From assembly GCA_965226865.1 (NCBI GenBank), contig CBDDEH010000003.1, positions 372,001 to 436,000 of the forward strand: a DNA stretch of 64,000 nucleotides, read 5' to 3'. Positions 26,975-35,848 of this stretch are shown piece after piece. The position numbers and the translations under genes were made by a program. Source of the stretch: CBDDEH01 sp965226865. Its GTDB lineage: Bacteria; Chloroflexota; Dehalococcoidia; Lucifugimonadales; JAGWBF01. The notes beneath the pieces were generated by a model, which was not told where the DNA came from, did not search any database, and saw only the letters and a program-made list of their open reading frames with translations. How positions within the stretch are numbered: the stretch's first letter is position 1; each line of letters opens with the position of its first letter.

Positions 26975-29065
26975 GAGACGCCATCGGGGAGCAGCTATGA
27001 GTCGATCAGCCTGACTGCGCCGTCCACGCCGGACACGTACTACTACGGCGCCTGCGTGAACTCCGTGTCCGGCGAATCCGATACGGCCAACAACTGCTCT
27101 GATGCAGTTGCCGTTACCGTGCTTCCTCTCCCGTCCGACCTAGTCGTTGACACTCCATCATCGAGCCTCAGCACTCCGATGACAGGTCAGTCCCTCACGC
27201 TGAACGTCACCGTGCGGAACCGGGGAGACGGCTCTTCGGGCCCCACGACATTGAGCTACTTCCGCTCCACCGACTCGACCATCACGTCCGGTGATACCGA
27301 GGTGGGCACGGACCACGTTGCCGGTCTCGATGCACCGGGGAGCAGCGCGGAGTCGATCCTTACCTATGCGCCTTCCACACCGGGCACGTACTACTACGGC
27401 GCCTGCGTAGACTCAGTGTCCAGGGAATCTGATACGACCAACAACTGCTCCGCTGTGGTGGCCGCAACCGTTTCGGAATTCAAGATAGAGAATCTGCCGT
27501 GGGTTACGGACGGCATCACTGAAAGGGAGGGGAGAGTGCTGGACCACATTCGGGCCATCGCTCAAATAGACCCCTCAATGTCTCAGCGAGTAGCAGGCTC
27601 GCTGTGGCTTTCCGACGGTGTCACCCAAGGCGAGTTGGGGATAGTGTTTAGTCTCCTCGAGCTGGCCGATACCCACCCGGAGATAGCCGTCATGGTAACA
27701 ACCGTGCCCGATGAGGCCAGGAGTCTCATGGCGGACGTTCTGACTATTTTCTTGGGAGAGCTCCTCTCCAGTGACCCTGGCCGCTCGGAGCAGTTCCTGA
27801 GTCAATCGTGGTTCCAGGATGGGCTGACCGAAGAGGAGGCTGCGCTGATCGTCGCGCTCAGACCAACCTTGAACGACGATGTCGATTCTGAGGAGGTCTT
27901 TGCGGATTTGCTCCAGCGTGGCCATGTGAGGTCGGAAACGATCTCCCTGCCCTTGGCGGGCGAGATCGACCTGTTTGCGGTCGGCAGGTCGGAGTTCGAG
28001 CTGGAGGGCTTACTCGAAAGAATGGCTTTCGCCGTCGAGTCGATGGAGGGTTTCATGGGGACGCCATGGCCAAAGCCCGATGTCATCGCGCTTCTGGAAC
28101 TCGAAAGCGACTTGGGTTCATATGATGGCGGGTGGAACGCTGGCGCTTACGTTGTGCTGAAGGATCCGTCAAAGTACACGACTTACCACGAGTTAGCCCA
28201 CTACTACTTCAAATCCACGATCGGCCCTCAATGGCTAACCGAGGGAGGGGCGGAGTTCCTAAACTTCTACACCTTGAACTTGACCGAAGGCGGGACCATT
28301 GATGTAATCCGCATCAATGGCCAATGGGTTATAGCCGCCGCTTGCGCTCCCGACGGCTCGGCCAATGTCCATGGGTGGAACGAGACCGGAGCGGGGTCTA
28401 ACTTGTGCCCGTATTGGCTTGGGCATCAATTTCTGGGGGGAATGTATCGAGCCCTGGGGCATGAGGTGGTCTCGTCCGCTTTGCGGGAGTTGTACGAGAC
28501 AAGTCTCACCATGCGCAGGGGTGCGGCGGAAGAGGAAGACGAGATATACCAGGCGTTTCTCACGAACACTCCGTCATCGCAGCGAGACGAGTTCCGCTTC
28601 TGGTATCACTGTCTTCATGGTAGGCCGATTCCCGGCTATACCCCTGCACCCAAGCCCGCGCACGCGCCCGAAATCAGAGACGCGTTGGTCGCGCTCTACA
28701 ACGCCACCAACGGTTCGGGCTGGAAGAACAATGAGAACTGGCTTAGCGAGGCTCCCCTCGACCAATGGTACGGCGTGTTCACCGACTGTGATGGCACTTT
28801 GACTCATTTGAGCCTCACGGACAACCAGATTACAGGGCCGATTCCGTCTTGGCTGGGCAATCTCTCCAATTTGCGGCACCTGGAGCTCGCGGGCAACCAG
28901 ATTACAGGGCCGATTCCGTCTTGGCTGGGCAATCTCTCCAATTTGAATGTACTGGGCCTCGGGAGAAACCAGTTTACAGGGCCGATTCCGCCGGAATTGG
29001 GCAATCTCTCCAGGTTGGGGGACTTCGTGATCAGTCGTCAAGCGCAACCCCCCATGCGTACCTGA
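26975..29065 (+). pseudogene. CARDB - metalloprotease - LRR protein fragment
   Basis: The frame is open from 26888, but the recognisable protein starts in the middle of a CARDB domain (SISLTAPSTPDTYYYGACVNSVSGES, about 26990), followed by a complete CARDB repeat (LVVDTPSSSLSTPMTGQSLTLNVTVRN). Then come a domain with the zinc motif TYHELAHYYF (HExxH) and downstream GGAEFLNF Glu, a gluzincin arrangement, and leucine-rich repeats (NQITGPIPSWLGNLSNL) that stop at about 29040. No signal peptide or native start remains, and the repeats are cut by recombinase sequence. It was probably a secreted cell-surface protease. Confidence 0.8.
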
Positions 29066-30307
29066 TCTTTTGGTGTTGATTGGATAACCGATATCCTGGC
29101 CCAGGAGGTCACGAGAGGGATGCGGGAGTCCGCCTCTCGCGGCTTCTGGATCACCAGCTACGCCCCCTTCGGCTACAACCGGGTGATGGTGCAGGACGGG
29201 CCTAAGAAGCGCCCCACCTTGGAGCCCGACCCGGATGCCTCGCGCGTGGTCAAGCGCATCTTCGACCTTGCCGAGGCCGGCAACGGAATGACGGACATCA
29301 CCAGGACCCTCAACGGCGAGGGCATCCTGAGCCCCAAGGGGAAGCTCTGGGGAAAGACCAGTATCCATACGATCCTCATTAACGAGTCCTACACGGGGAC
29401 TCTGGTCTGGGGCACGCATTCAAAGGACAACGCCGAGCCAGTGCGCGTGGAGAAGGCGTTCCCCGCCATCGTCACCAAGGCCCAGTTCAGCCGCGTCAAA
29501 AAGCTGTTGCACTCTCGCGCACCCAAGATGTCCCATCCCCGTAGGGTCGGGAGCACCTATCTGCTCAGCGGACTGGTCAAGTGCAAGACGTGCAACAGGG
29601 CGCTCAGCGGCCAGGACGCCAAGAGCGGACAGTTTGCCTACTACGTCTGCCAGTCGATCATGAAGCGCGGCAAGGATGCCTGCGACACTCCCAGGCTCAA
29701 CGCCCGCCGCTTCGAGGAGCTCGTCGTCAACAAGATTCGCTCCAACATCCTCACCGAGGGGAGCATCACCGAATTGGTGAAGGTGGTGGACGAGGAGATG
29801 GACGGCATAGCCCAAGAGCAGCGCAAGAGGCTTCGGATCATTGAGGATGAGCTTGAAGATGTGAAGCGGCGGCTGGGTCGCATCTGGAACGTCATCGAGA
29901 CGAGTGACCTTGATATGGCCGACGCCTCAGACAGGATCAAAGAGCACCGGGAGCGGAAGGAGCGTCTTGAGGATGCGGCGGCGAATGCGAGAGCGATCCT
30001 CTCCGAGCGCAGGGCGCACCTGGACGACGTGAAGACTATCTCCGCCTACGCCAAGGACATGAGGGACTTCCTGAACGAGAGCGAATTGACCGAGCGCAGG
30101 GCCTTTATCGAGTCGTTCGTCAAGGAAATCGTCGTCATGCCCGGCGACGCCCTGATGCGATACACCGTGCCTATGCCAGACGACAGCCTGATACCCGGCA
30201 GGGCCACCGAAAAGGTGGCCCTGAACGGCTCGGTTCTGTCTACCGTACACGATGGTGGGCCTGCACGTACCGAATTGCGAACTTTCCGCTGGGAGGTCCT
30301 GATATAA
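29060..30307 (+). pseudogene. Large serine recombinase lacking its catalytic domain
   Basis: WITDILAQEVTRGMRESASRGFWITSYAPFGYNR is the end of the linker and start of the recombinase domain; the resolvase domain with the catalytic Ser (about 140 residues) is absent. LNGEGILSPKGKLWGKTSIHTILINESYTGTLVWG is the recombinase domain, KCKTCNRALSGQDAKSGQFAYYVC the zinc ribbon, and a long coiled coil follows before ELRTFRWEVLI. It is in the same frame as the LRR fragment, separated by one TGA. Serine integrases insert phages and ICEs; this one cannot cut DNA. Confidence 0.85.
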
Positions 30308-30340
30308 GGAGCAGGTCGAGAACCCCCCGGCCTAGCCCCA

Positions 30341-30379
30341 CGAGCCTCCGGCCCACCTGGGTTGGAGGCTCGTTCTTTG
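30341..30379 (+). terminator. Intrinsic terminator after the recombinase
   Basis: CGAGCCTCC and GGAGGCTCG form a 9-bp stem around a 14-base loop, followed by TTCTTTG. It lies about 35 bases after the recombinase stop. Confidence 0.6.
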
Positions 30380-30506
30380 TAAGGCAAGACCGGCGCAGCC
30401 CGCCATCCTCAACTCTGCCACTACGCCCCAACACCAGGCCCCATTATCTTCGTTGCGCCCCTATAGGGGCAAGTGGAATCCGGCGGCGTGATGATGGGCT
30501 GGGCCG

Positions 30507-30725
30507 CTATCGAAGACTTCCTATGCCTCGAAGACAGAACCAGCACCCCCTGGCGTCCAGACGGCCTGTGCTCAGGGCGCGGTCAATGGCTTCCTGTTCT
30601 GTTCCGAATGGGCCGTGCCACCGATTGTCGGGAAGACGCGAGCCCTTCACTCCCTTGCCATCGTTGCAGCGGTTGCACGTCGCCCTGTGGACACGCGCCC
30701 TGTTGGTGGGACCGTCCTCATACAC
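30507..30725 (-). CDS. Small zinc-ribbon-like protein (72 aa)
   Basis: HRATCNRCNDGKGVKGSRLPDNRWHGPFGTEQEAIDRALSTGRLDARGCWFC has two CxxC pairs about 40 residues apart flanking WHGPF, a pattern I have seen in small conserved proteins of uncertain function. The composition is typical of a folded metal-binding protein. It lies between the recombinase fragment and a second recombinase tail. The start may be the ATG at 30725 or the GTG a few codons in. Confidence 0.5.
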   Translation of the reverse strand: MYEDGPTNRARVHRATCNRCNDGKGVKGSRLPDNRWHGPFGTEQEAIDRALSTGRLDARGCWFCLRGIGSLR

Positions 30726-30728
30726 CTA

Positions 30729-30791
30729 GTACCACTTCGTGGGCCTGCGGAGACTGTACTACGAACTTTTCGGTGGGAGGTTGCGTTGTAG
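30729..30791 (+). pseudogene. Recombinase C-terminal tail relic
   Basis: The 21-codon plus-strand segment VPLRGPAETVLRTFRWEVAL-stop matches the tail of the recombinase at 29060-30307 (GGPARTELRTFRWEVLI-stop); the DNA agrees at about two thirds of positions over 55 bases. It is the tail of a second, otherwise vanished, related recombinase. Confidence 0.55.
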
Positions 30792-31077
30792 CTGGTAGGG
30801 GGTGTGTTCCCCGCCGGCCCACGAGCAATAGCATCTTGCCACCCAAGGTGGAGAATGAGGTTGTGTCGCGTCCTGTTCCCCGGGAATCATCCCCCTCCCG
30901 GGCTGGGCGAACCTGCGGACATTACCTGCGGGCGGAGGACGTGACGCTTCAGGGTCCCGCTGCCTTATTGATCGACCAGCTTGGGTTGCCGTCCGTAGCC
31001 GAGTTATCGGTCAAGCGGGTCTGGCCGGAGCCGTCCGCGTTCATCACGTAGATCTTTGCTAGCTGTCTCGCTCGTGA
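30792..31077. other. Intergenic, nothing supported
   Basis: About 285 bases between the recombinase relic and the next minus-strand gene. Plus-strand frames are open but composition is not protein-like. No RNA gene recognised. Confidence 0.4.
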
Positions 31078-31386
31078 TTATTCTACCATAGGCTCTTTGC
31101 TGACGACCTCGACCAGCCGGTACTGTCCTTTCTTCATGACTACCCTCAATCTGTACACGTATCCTTCCTCGTATTCGAACCCCTCGACCTTGCGGTAGGT
31201 AAGAAAGCCGTTTATCACTAGCGACTCCCTCGTTTCCGGTCCAACGGTCACCAGCATATCTTCGCGTATCTCTTTGGTGACGACACGACGAGGCGATGGG
31301 CTATGTTTGGTCAGCCACAGGTAGATGGCTACAGAGAGGGCTATGCAACTGAGGACGATTGCCAACATCAACAGTGCTGTATCCAT
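31078..31386 (-). CDS. Membrane-anchored DUF4377-like protein
   Basis: 102 residues. The N-terminus MDTALLMLAIVLSCIALSVAIYLWL is a single membrane anchor or signal. The rest reads VGPETRESLVINGFLTYRKVEGFEYEEGYVYRLRVVMKKG; the phrase VEGFEYEEGYxYRLxV is characteristic of DUF4377 domains, small extracytoplasmic beta proteins of unknown function. It is the first of several small exported proteins on the minus strand here, possibly cargo of a mobile element. Confidence 0.65.
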   Translation of the reverse strand: MDTALLMLAIVLSCIALSVAIYLWLTKHSPSPRRVVTKEIREDMLVTVGPETRESLVINGFLTYRKVEGFEYEEGYVYRLRVVMKKGQYRLVEVVSKEPMVE

Positions 31387-31523
31387 TATGTTTCCTACGT
31401 CAAACGGCCCCAGCGATTAAACTGGAGCCGCGAGGTTAAGACCGACCGCTGGCACTACTGATAGGTACAGAGGACTTCAAGGGTGGGACTGACGTTGTAG
31501 CCGTACGTGGTGTCCCCATTCGG

Positions 31524-31982
31524 TCACGTCAACTCGGCGTTGAGCCTACCGTAGTATTTCGACGTGGTGTTGGGAGTACACGGCCCGTCAGCGCTCACTT
31601 CTGCATAGATGGTCTCGGGGTAGATTTTCCACCCGGAGTCGCCGATTTTGTCCCATGAGCAGAAAATCCAAAAGCAACTCTGCTTCCACAACGCCATGCG
31701 AACGCTAATGACGTTCATGAGTTGGTCGCAGTTGACTTCGCCTTCCACGTTGATCTTGTCCGCTTCCGGATACGCGTGGTGTGAGTAGTGCGGGTGGTCT
31801 AAATCGATATAGCAAGTCCAGACCACAGAGCTTGCTTGCCCGTCTTCGACGGTGTGTGTGACAACTCTCGTGGGCTCATCCTCAGGTTCTACTGAGTCAG
31901 GCCCCTCTGCACTCACCACTCCCCCAAAGAGGAACGCCGCCGCGACCATGACCAGCACGCCAATGGCTTTGAGTCTTAGCAT
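31524..31982 (-). CDS. Secreted hypothetical protein (152 aa)
   Basis: Begins with a clear Sec signal peptide (MLRLKAIGVLVMVAAAFLFGGVVSAEG, cleavage after VSA). The mature part has four Cys (TCYIDL, VNCDQL, SCFWIFCSW) and YYGRLNAELT at the end, suggesting a small disulfide-bonded beta protein. I recognise no family. A GGAGG-type site lies before the ATG. Its setting beside other exported minus-strand genes suggests a shared export or surface role, which is inference. Confidence 0.65.
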   Translation of the reverse strand: MLRLKAIGVLVMVAAAFLFGGVVSAEGPDSVEPEDEPTRVVTHTVEDGQASSVVWTCYIDLDHPHYSHHAYPEADKINVEGEVNCDQLMNVISVRMALWKQSCFWIFCSWDKIGDSGWKIYPETIYAEVSADGPCTPNTTSKYYGRLNAELT

Positions 31983-32183
31983 CGTCCGCCTCCTTCTTGC
32001 GGGTGCACCCTATTCGCGCCTATAGAAACCGGCTTGTCAATGGACTGCGCCCACCCGGTAGCGTAACCTTAAGTGTGTAAGAGCTCCCGTGGTTTCTAAT
32101 AGACACAAAAAACTGCGGTACTCGTGGACAGAGTAGCTGCTGAGAGGTTCATTTCCTGAGGCCCCTTCGCTTTGGCTTGAATT

Positions 32184-32414
32184 CTATCCTCCTCTTGGAA
32201 TTACCGTAGGAGGCGGCTCCTCTAGTGTGGTAGTTGTACTAATGGCAGGCAGAACCGCAACAGTCGTTACCGCCAAGAGCACTCCCGCCACAACCGCTAC
32301 GATACCGAGCACGTGACGTACTCCCCCGTACTTTCTTCTCAACACCGTAATCCCTACGATTAGCAGTATTGCAGAAGGCGGTGTCATCATGAGAAGCCAA
32401 ACCCATGCGGCCAT
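32184..32414 (-). CDS. Small two-span membrane protein (76 aa)
   Basis: MAAWVWLLMMTPPSAILLIVGITVL forms one hydrophobic segment, RRKYGG a basic loop, and VLGIVAVVAGVLLAVTTVAVLPAIS a second; the tail TTTTLEEPPPTVIP is Thr/Pro rich. No family recognised. It lies 10 bases downstream of the next secreted-protein gene and is probably co-transcribed with it. Confidence 0.55.
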   Translation of the reverse strand: MAAWVWLLMMTPPSAILLIVGITVLRRKYGGVRHVLGIVAVVAGVLLAVTTVAVLPAISTTTTLEEPPPTVIPRGG

Positions 32415-32423
32415 TGCTTAATC

Positions 32424-33038
32424 CTAAGAGCCCCACGCCTGGCTTTGGCCATCTCCATACTGGCGTTTATGTATGTCTGGGTATTGGTGCTGAACGCACC
32501 CAATGCCCCATGGACCGAAGCATAACTTGAATTCGCCTTCTGCCGAATCAATGTGGACCCAGTCACCTTGCCCACCCGTCTCTCTCTCGTACGTGGTCCC
32601 TTCATATGACCAGAAGGGAGCGTAAACATCACCATCCGTAGTGAAGTGAGGATCGTTTGTGATCTCTGTCCCGTTCCAACACCATTGAGTCTGGGTGCTA
32701 AACTTCCATAAAGTCTGCCCCCATATGTTCTCGCCTCTAACACTGTATGAGTTTGTTCCACACCCACTCGACGCACTCGTCGCCAACGTACTCGGCGATG
32801 TGTCCTCCCGCTCGATCGACGCCACCTTGAGGTACCTGTCGACTGCCGCTCTTTCCTCGGGAGACAACTGGGAGTACTCTGCGTACGGGTCCGCTGAATC
32901 CTCCAAGTTCCTTATCAACTCCTCTACTACAACAAGATCGTCGGGTGGTGGGCCCGCTGCAAGCGCACTCCCGGAGAAGGCCATCAAGCCAATCACTACG
33001 AAGACCAATAAGCCTAGCGTACGAATCTGCTTGTTCAT
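32424..33038 (-). CDS. Secreted hypothetical protein (204 aa)
   Basis: ATG 33038 follows an AAAGGAGGGAA site and starts MNKQIRTLGLLVFVVIGLMAFSGSALAAG, a textbook signal peptide. The mature protein has a short helical region (LVVVEELIRNLEDSADPYAEYSQLSPEERAAVDRYL) and then a Trp- and aromatic-rich part (GQTLWKFSTQTQWCWNGTEI, FWSYEGTTYE, FGPWGIGC), like the secreted protein at 39197-40054 in style. No family recognised. An ORF extension to 33068 lacks a better start. Confidence 0.65.
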   Translation of the reverse strand: MNKQIRTLGLLVFVVIGLMAFSGSALAAGPPPDDLVVVEELIRNLEDSADPYAEYSQLSPEERAAVDRYLKVASIEREDTSPSTLATSASSGCGTNSYSVRGENIWGQTLWKFSTQTQWCWNGTEITNDPHFTTDGDVYAPFWSYEGTTYERETGGQGDWVHIDSAEGEFKLCFGPWGIGCVQHQYPDIHKRQYGDGQSQAWGS

Positions 33039-33164
33039 GCGGTTCCCTCCTTTTATGATTTTTCCCAAGCTACTCGCCTTCCCGTTGTACCATCAACTGT
33101 CAAGGCTGCGCCCTAGGCGTTGGTCAGCCAGGGTCAGCCAGCACAGGGCAATCGCACTTAGTAA

Positions 33165-33584
33165 CTATCTCAAAATGGCCAGACGCCACTGTCGGCGGAG
33201 CCACAGGAGCGCACATGCGAGCTGTAACACTCCGAGGTAGTTGGCCACCTTCTTGTCGTATCGGACCAGGACCGCACGGCACTTGGAGAGCCATGCCAGC
33301 GTCCGTTCCACAACCCACCGGCGCGCCGGATACCGCTTGTCGCCAGAGGCGTCCAGCTTCTCCTCACCGATGCGTCGGATGTGCTCCCTATAGCCGTGTC
33401 TGGCGGCAGCGCCACGGCCTGAAGGATTGTCATACCCTTTGTCCAGACACAGGTGTTGGGGTTCCTCCTCAGTGGGCTGTGGTCGTTCGACCACAATGGC
33501 GTCCAGGGTCGCCTCCAACAGCTTGGCATCGTGCACGTTTGCTCCCGCAACCACAATGCTCAAGGGGCCGCCCTCTCCATTCAC
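33165..33584 (-). pseudogene. IS5-family transposase, C-terminal fragment
   Basis: GPLSIVVAGANVHDAKLLEATLDAIVVERPQP and HLCLDKGYDNP (second DDE Asp) followed by RRWVVERTLAWLSKCRAVLVRYD (catalytic Glu) identify the second half of an IS5-type DDE transposase. The first half, with the first Asp, is missing: the start MNGEG actually belongs to the helicase fragment it is joined to at about 33585. Not functional. Confidence 0.85.
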
Positions 33585-34550
33585 GATCTTCCTCCTAGGG
33601 CCAGCATTAGGTCGTCCTCATCGTCACCAAACACCGCCAGCCGTCCTCGGGCAGCTCCTCTCCGTAGCTAGAGCCAGCTCAGGAGCTTCTTGGCCACCAG
33701 CTGAGCGCGTTAGGCCGAAGGGTGCCCCTGTAGGCCATGAACGCCACTTCCACCGGGCGGGTCTGCCCGATGCGCCACGACCGCCGCGACGCCTGCCGCA
33801 TGACGTAGACGCTGTAATCAGTTTCGTGCCAGATCAGCGTTGGGAAGTCGATCAAGTCCAACCCCGTCTGCACCAAGCTCGGGTGGCATATCATCACGTC
33901 TATTCCCTGCTTCACCCTGTCCGCGACCCACGCCTCTCGGCGTTCGGGAGCAACGGCGTCGGCCTTCATCACCGCCACGCGGAACCCGTGCCGGGTGAGG
34001 ATGTCGTCCATCCGCTCGGTGATGTCCCGTGTGCCCGTGTGCGTCGCGTAGACCAGCACCCTGCGTCCCGCCATCCTCTCCGCCGCCACCAGGTCGATGA
34101 GGGCCTTTTCCTTGGGGTAGAGCTTGTCCTCATGCAGAGGGGGAACCTGGACGATGACGTTGCCGCTCCTGGGGTCGAAGACCGTCTCCCCCTTGGTGCA
34201 GCCGCCCGGGTAAGGCCAGAAGGGTCTGGAGGTAGGTCGCCAGCAGCCGCTTGGAGCCAGCCTTGAGAGCCTCCGCCAGCTCTTTCTTCAGCTCCTCGAA
34301 CACGGTGTTGTAGGCGCTGCGCTGGGAGTAGCCCGTCGCGTCCGCCACCGAGTCCATCGAAGAGAGGAGAATCTGCTCCTCGTATGGGGGCAGGCCGGAG
34401 GCCACGTCCGCCAGTCTGAGGAACACCGTGTTCCCTATGATGTGGAAGAGGGCGGAGGGCACCAGGCCCGGCCGCTCCCTGACCACCTTGCGGTACTTCT
34501 TCCTGCGGCTGTACCTGCCATCCTCCGTCGAGTCGTCGTCGGGCTTGCCG
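33585..34550 (-). pseudogene. Duplicated fragment of the SNF2-like helicase
   Basis: Closely related to 43600-44615: VVRERPGLVPSALFHIIGNTVFLRLADVASGLPPYEEQ, GRRVLVYATHTGTRDITERMDD, HPSLVQTGLDLIDFPTLIWHETD and RQASRRSWRIGQTRPVEVAFMAYR. It holds only the C-terminal helicase lobe; the ATP-binding lobe is missing. It breaks at 33585 into the IS5 fragment and at 34550 into an unrelated gene. It has its own one-base indels (near 34215 and 33712), while two frameshifts in the other copy (near 44615 and 43910) are intact here. Confidence 0.85.
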
Positions 34551-35375
34551 TCACCTAACCCGTGTCACTCGAACTGCGAAGTTCCGTACATCTGGCGCGC
34601 TGCCGCGAGCAGCGTCCATGACCATTGCGAGTACCCACGCCGCAGCGCTAGCCGTCCACTCAGGGAGCGAAACCGACACACCGAGGCCTGAGTGCGCAGG
34701 GGAGATGAAGCGGAACGGAGCCTCGACCCCCACCTTGATCGAGTGCTGCTCAGGCACGGCTACTACTGGTCCGAACTCGAACGCCCCGGTGTTCCTCCGC
34801 TGGAGGCTGGCGACCAACTCTGCCTCGGAGTGACCTCCGAGAAACTCCTTGTCGAATGAGATGAGGGCATCCGCTTGCCCCTTCAGGGTAGTGTTGAACC
34901 AATTGAGCTGAGAGACGAGGTCGCCAATGTAAGATTGTGTCCTGGGCTCTAGGAAATTCGCCGTCACCTGGAGTCCAGACAATTCGACGACCCCAAAGCG
35001 CCGGAGTGAGTCGTCGAAACACTGGATCAAGGCCGGCAGCGCTACAGATGGCTCGATAGCACGCTGGCGTACCCCAAGCGGCGCATAACGATAGCCAAGA
35101 ACAGGTGCCGACGGTTCCCTGGTTGGCTCGAGATCACCAACGTTCAGTCCGACCTGCACGTCTCCGATCCGGTATGCGTCGATCCCGGTGGTCAGTTCCG
35201 CCTCGTTGATGTCCCAAAGCGGCGGGCGGCCGGCCGAATTAGCGGACCAACCCATCAATTCGCTACGGGCTCTGAAGACGCTGTAGAGGTCCTCCTCATC
35301 CTCTGAAACTATGCCCTCCGAGTTCACTGCTCTGCGAAGTTGCCCGAAAGCCTCCACAAAAAGTAACGACGACAT
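34551..35375 (-). CDS. Hypothetical protein (274 aa)
   Basis: ATG 35375 (MSSLLFVEAFGQLRRAV) follows a GGAGGG site. The frame is uninterrupted and the composition protein-like: WDINEAELTTGIDAYRIGDVQVGLNVGDLEPTREP, FLEPRTQSYIGDLVSQLNWFNTTLKGQADALISFDKEFLGG, and a C-terminal segment with alternating hydrophobics. No motif, signal peptide or membrane span is evident, and I recognise no family. The stop lies at the junction with the duplicated helicase fragment, so the native C-terminus may be missing. It sits just left of an IS3-family element. Confidence 0.55.
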   Translation of the reverse strand: MSSLLFVEAFGQLRRAVNSEGIVSEDEEDLYSVFRARSELMGWSANSAGRPPLWDINEAELTTGIDAYRIGDVQVGLNVGDLEPTREPSAPVLGYRYAPLGVRQRAIEPSVALPALIQCFDDSLRRFGVVELSGLQVTANFLEPRTQSYIGDLVSQLNWFNTTLKGQADALISFDKEFLGGHSEAELVASLQRRNTGAFEFGPVVAVPEQHSIKVGVEAPFRFISPAHSGLGVSVSLPEWTASAAAWVLAMVMDAARGSAPDVRNFAVRVTRVR

Positions 35376-35527
35376 GACATGCCCTCCGCTCAAGCCAAAT
35401 ACTGTCTTGGCGGAGCCGCTAAGTTTTTGGAGCCGGGTAACAAGGAACTTCGACTACTGCTAGACTGAGATAGGATGGGAAAAACGGACACCAAAGTCGG
35501 ATAAGATAGAGCGACGGAGGTGTCAGT

Positions 35528-35848
35528 ATGAAAGGTGTCCCTCAAGGAAGATACACGAGGGAATTCCGCCAGGAAGCAGTGAAGCTGGTAACGGAAGAGA
35601 GGCTATCATTGCCGGAGGCAGCCCGCCGGTTGTCCCTGGCGCCATCGACGTTAGGGTACTGGGTGAAGGCACAAAGGGCCGGCAAACTGGGAGATGTCGG
35701 CAAGACGCACAGGCCCTTGACTGAAGTAGAGATGGATTTGGCCCGGACTAAGAAGGAACTGGCGGAAGTGAAGATGGAGCGGGACATACTAAAAAAGCGG
35801 CCGCGTACTTTGCCAAGGAGTCGCTGCCCGGTACGCGGCGATGAATGA
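35528..35848 (+). CDS. IS3-family orfA (helix-turn-helix subunit)
   Basis: YTREFRQEAVKLVTEERLSLPEAARRLSLAPSTLGYWVKAQRAGKL is the HTH that binds the element ends; a leucine-zipper-like region follows (LARTKKELAEVKMERDILKK). After DILKK the annotated frame gives RPRTLPRS, but the family ending is KAAAYFAKES, found one frame back past a run of six A followed by G (35790-35796). That A6G is a classic slippery site for -1 frameshifting, or one A has been lost. In the shifted frame the stop overlaps the orfB ATG (ATGA). Confidence 0.88.
   Translation: MKGVPQGRYTREFRQEAVKLVTEERLSLPEAARRLSLAPSTLGYWVKAQRAGKLGDVGKTHRPLTEVEMDLARTKKELAEVKMERDILKKRPRTLPRSRCPVRGDE

Noticed and set aside
30250..30306. Recombinase tail resembling the 3' half of a tRNA on the opposite strand
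   Set aside because: No complete cloverleaf could be drawn; the T-arm and acceptor complement are lacking.
30473..31051. 192-aa plus-strand ORF
   Set aside because: Cys/Pro/Ser-rich, antisense to the small zinc-ribbon gene and continuing through the recombinase relic; no family features.
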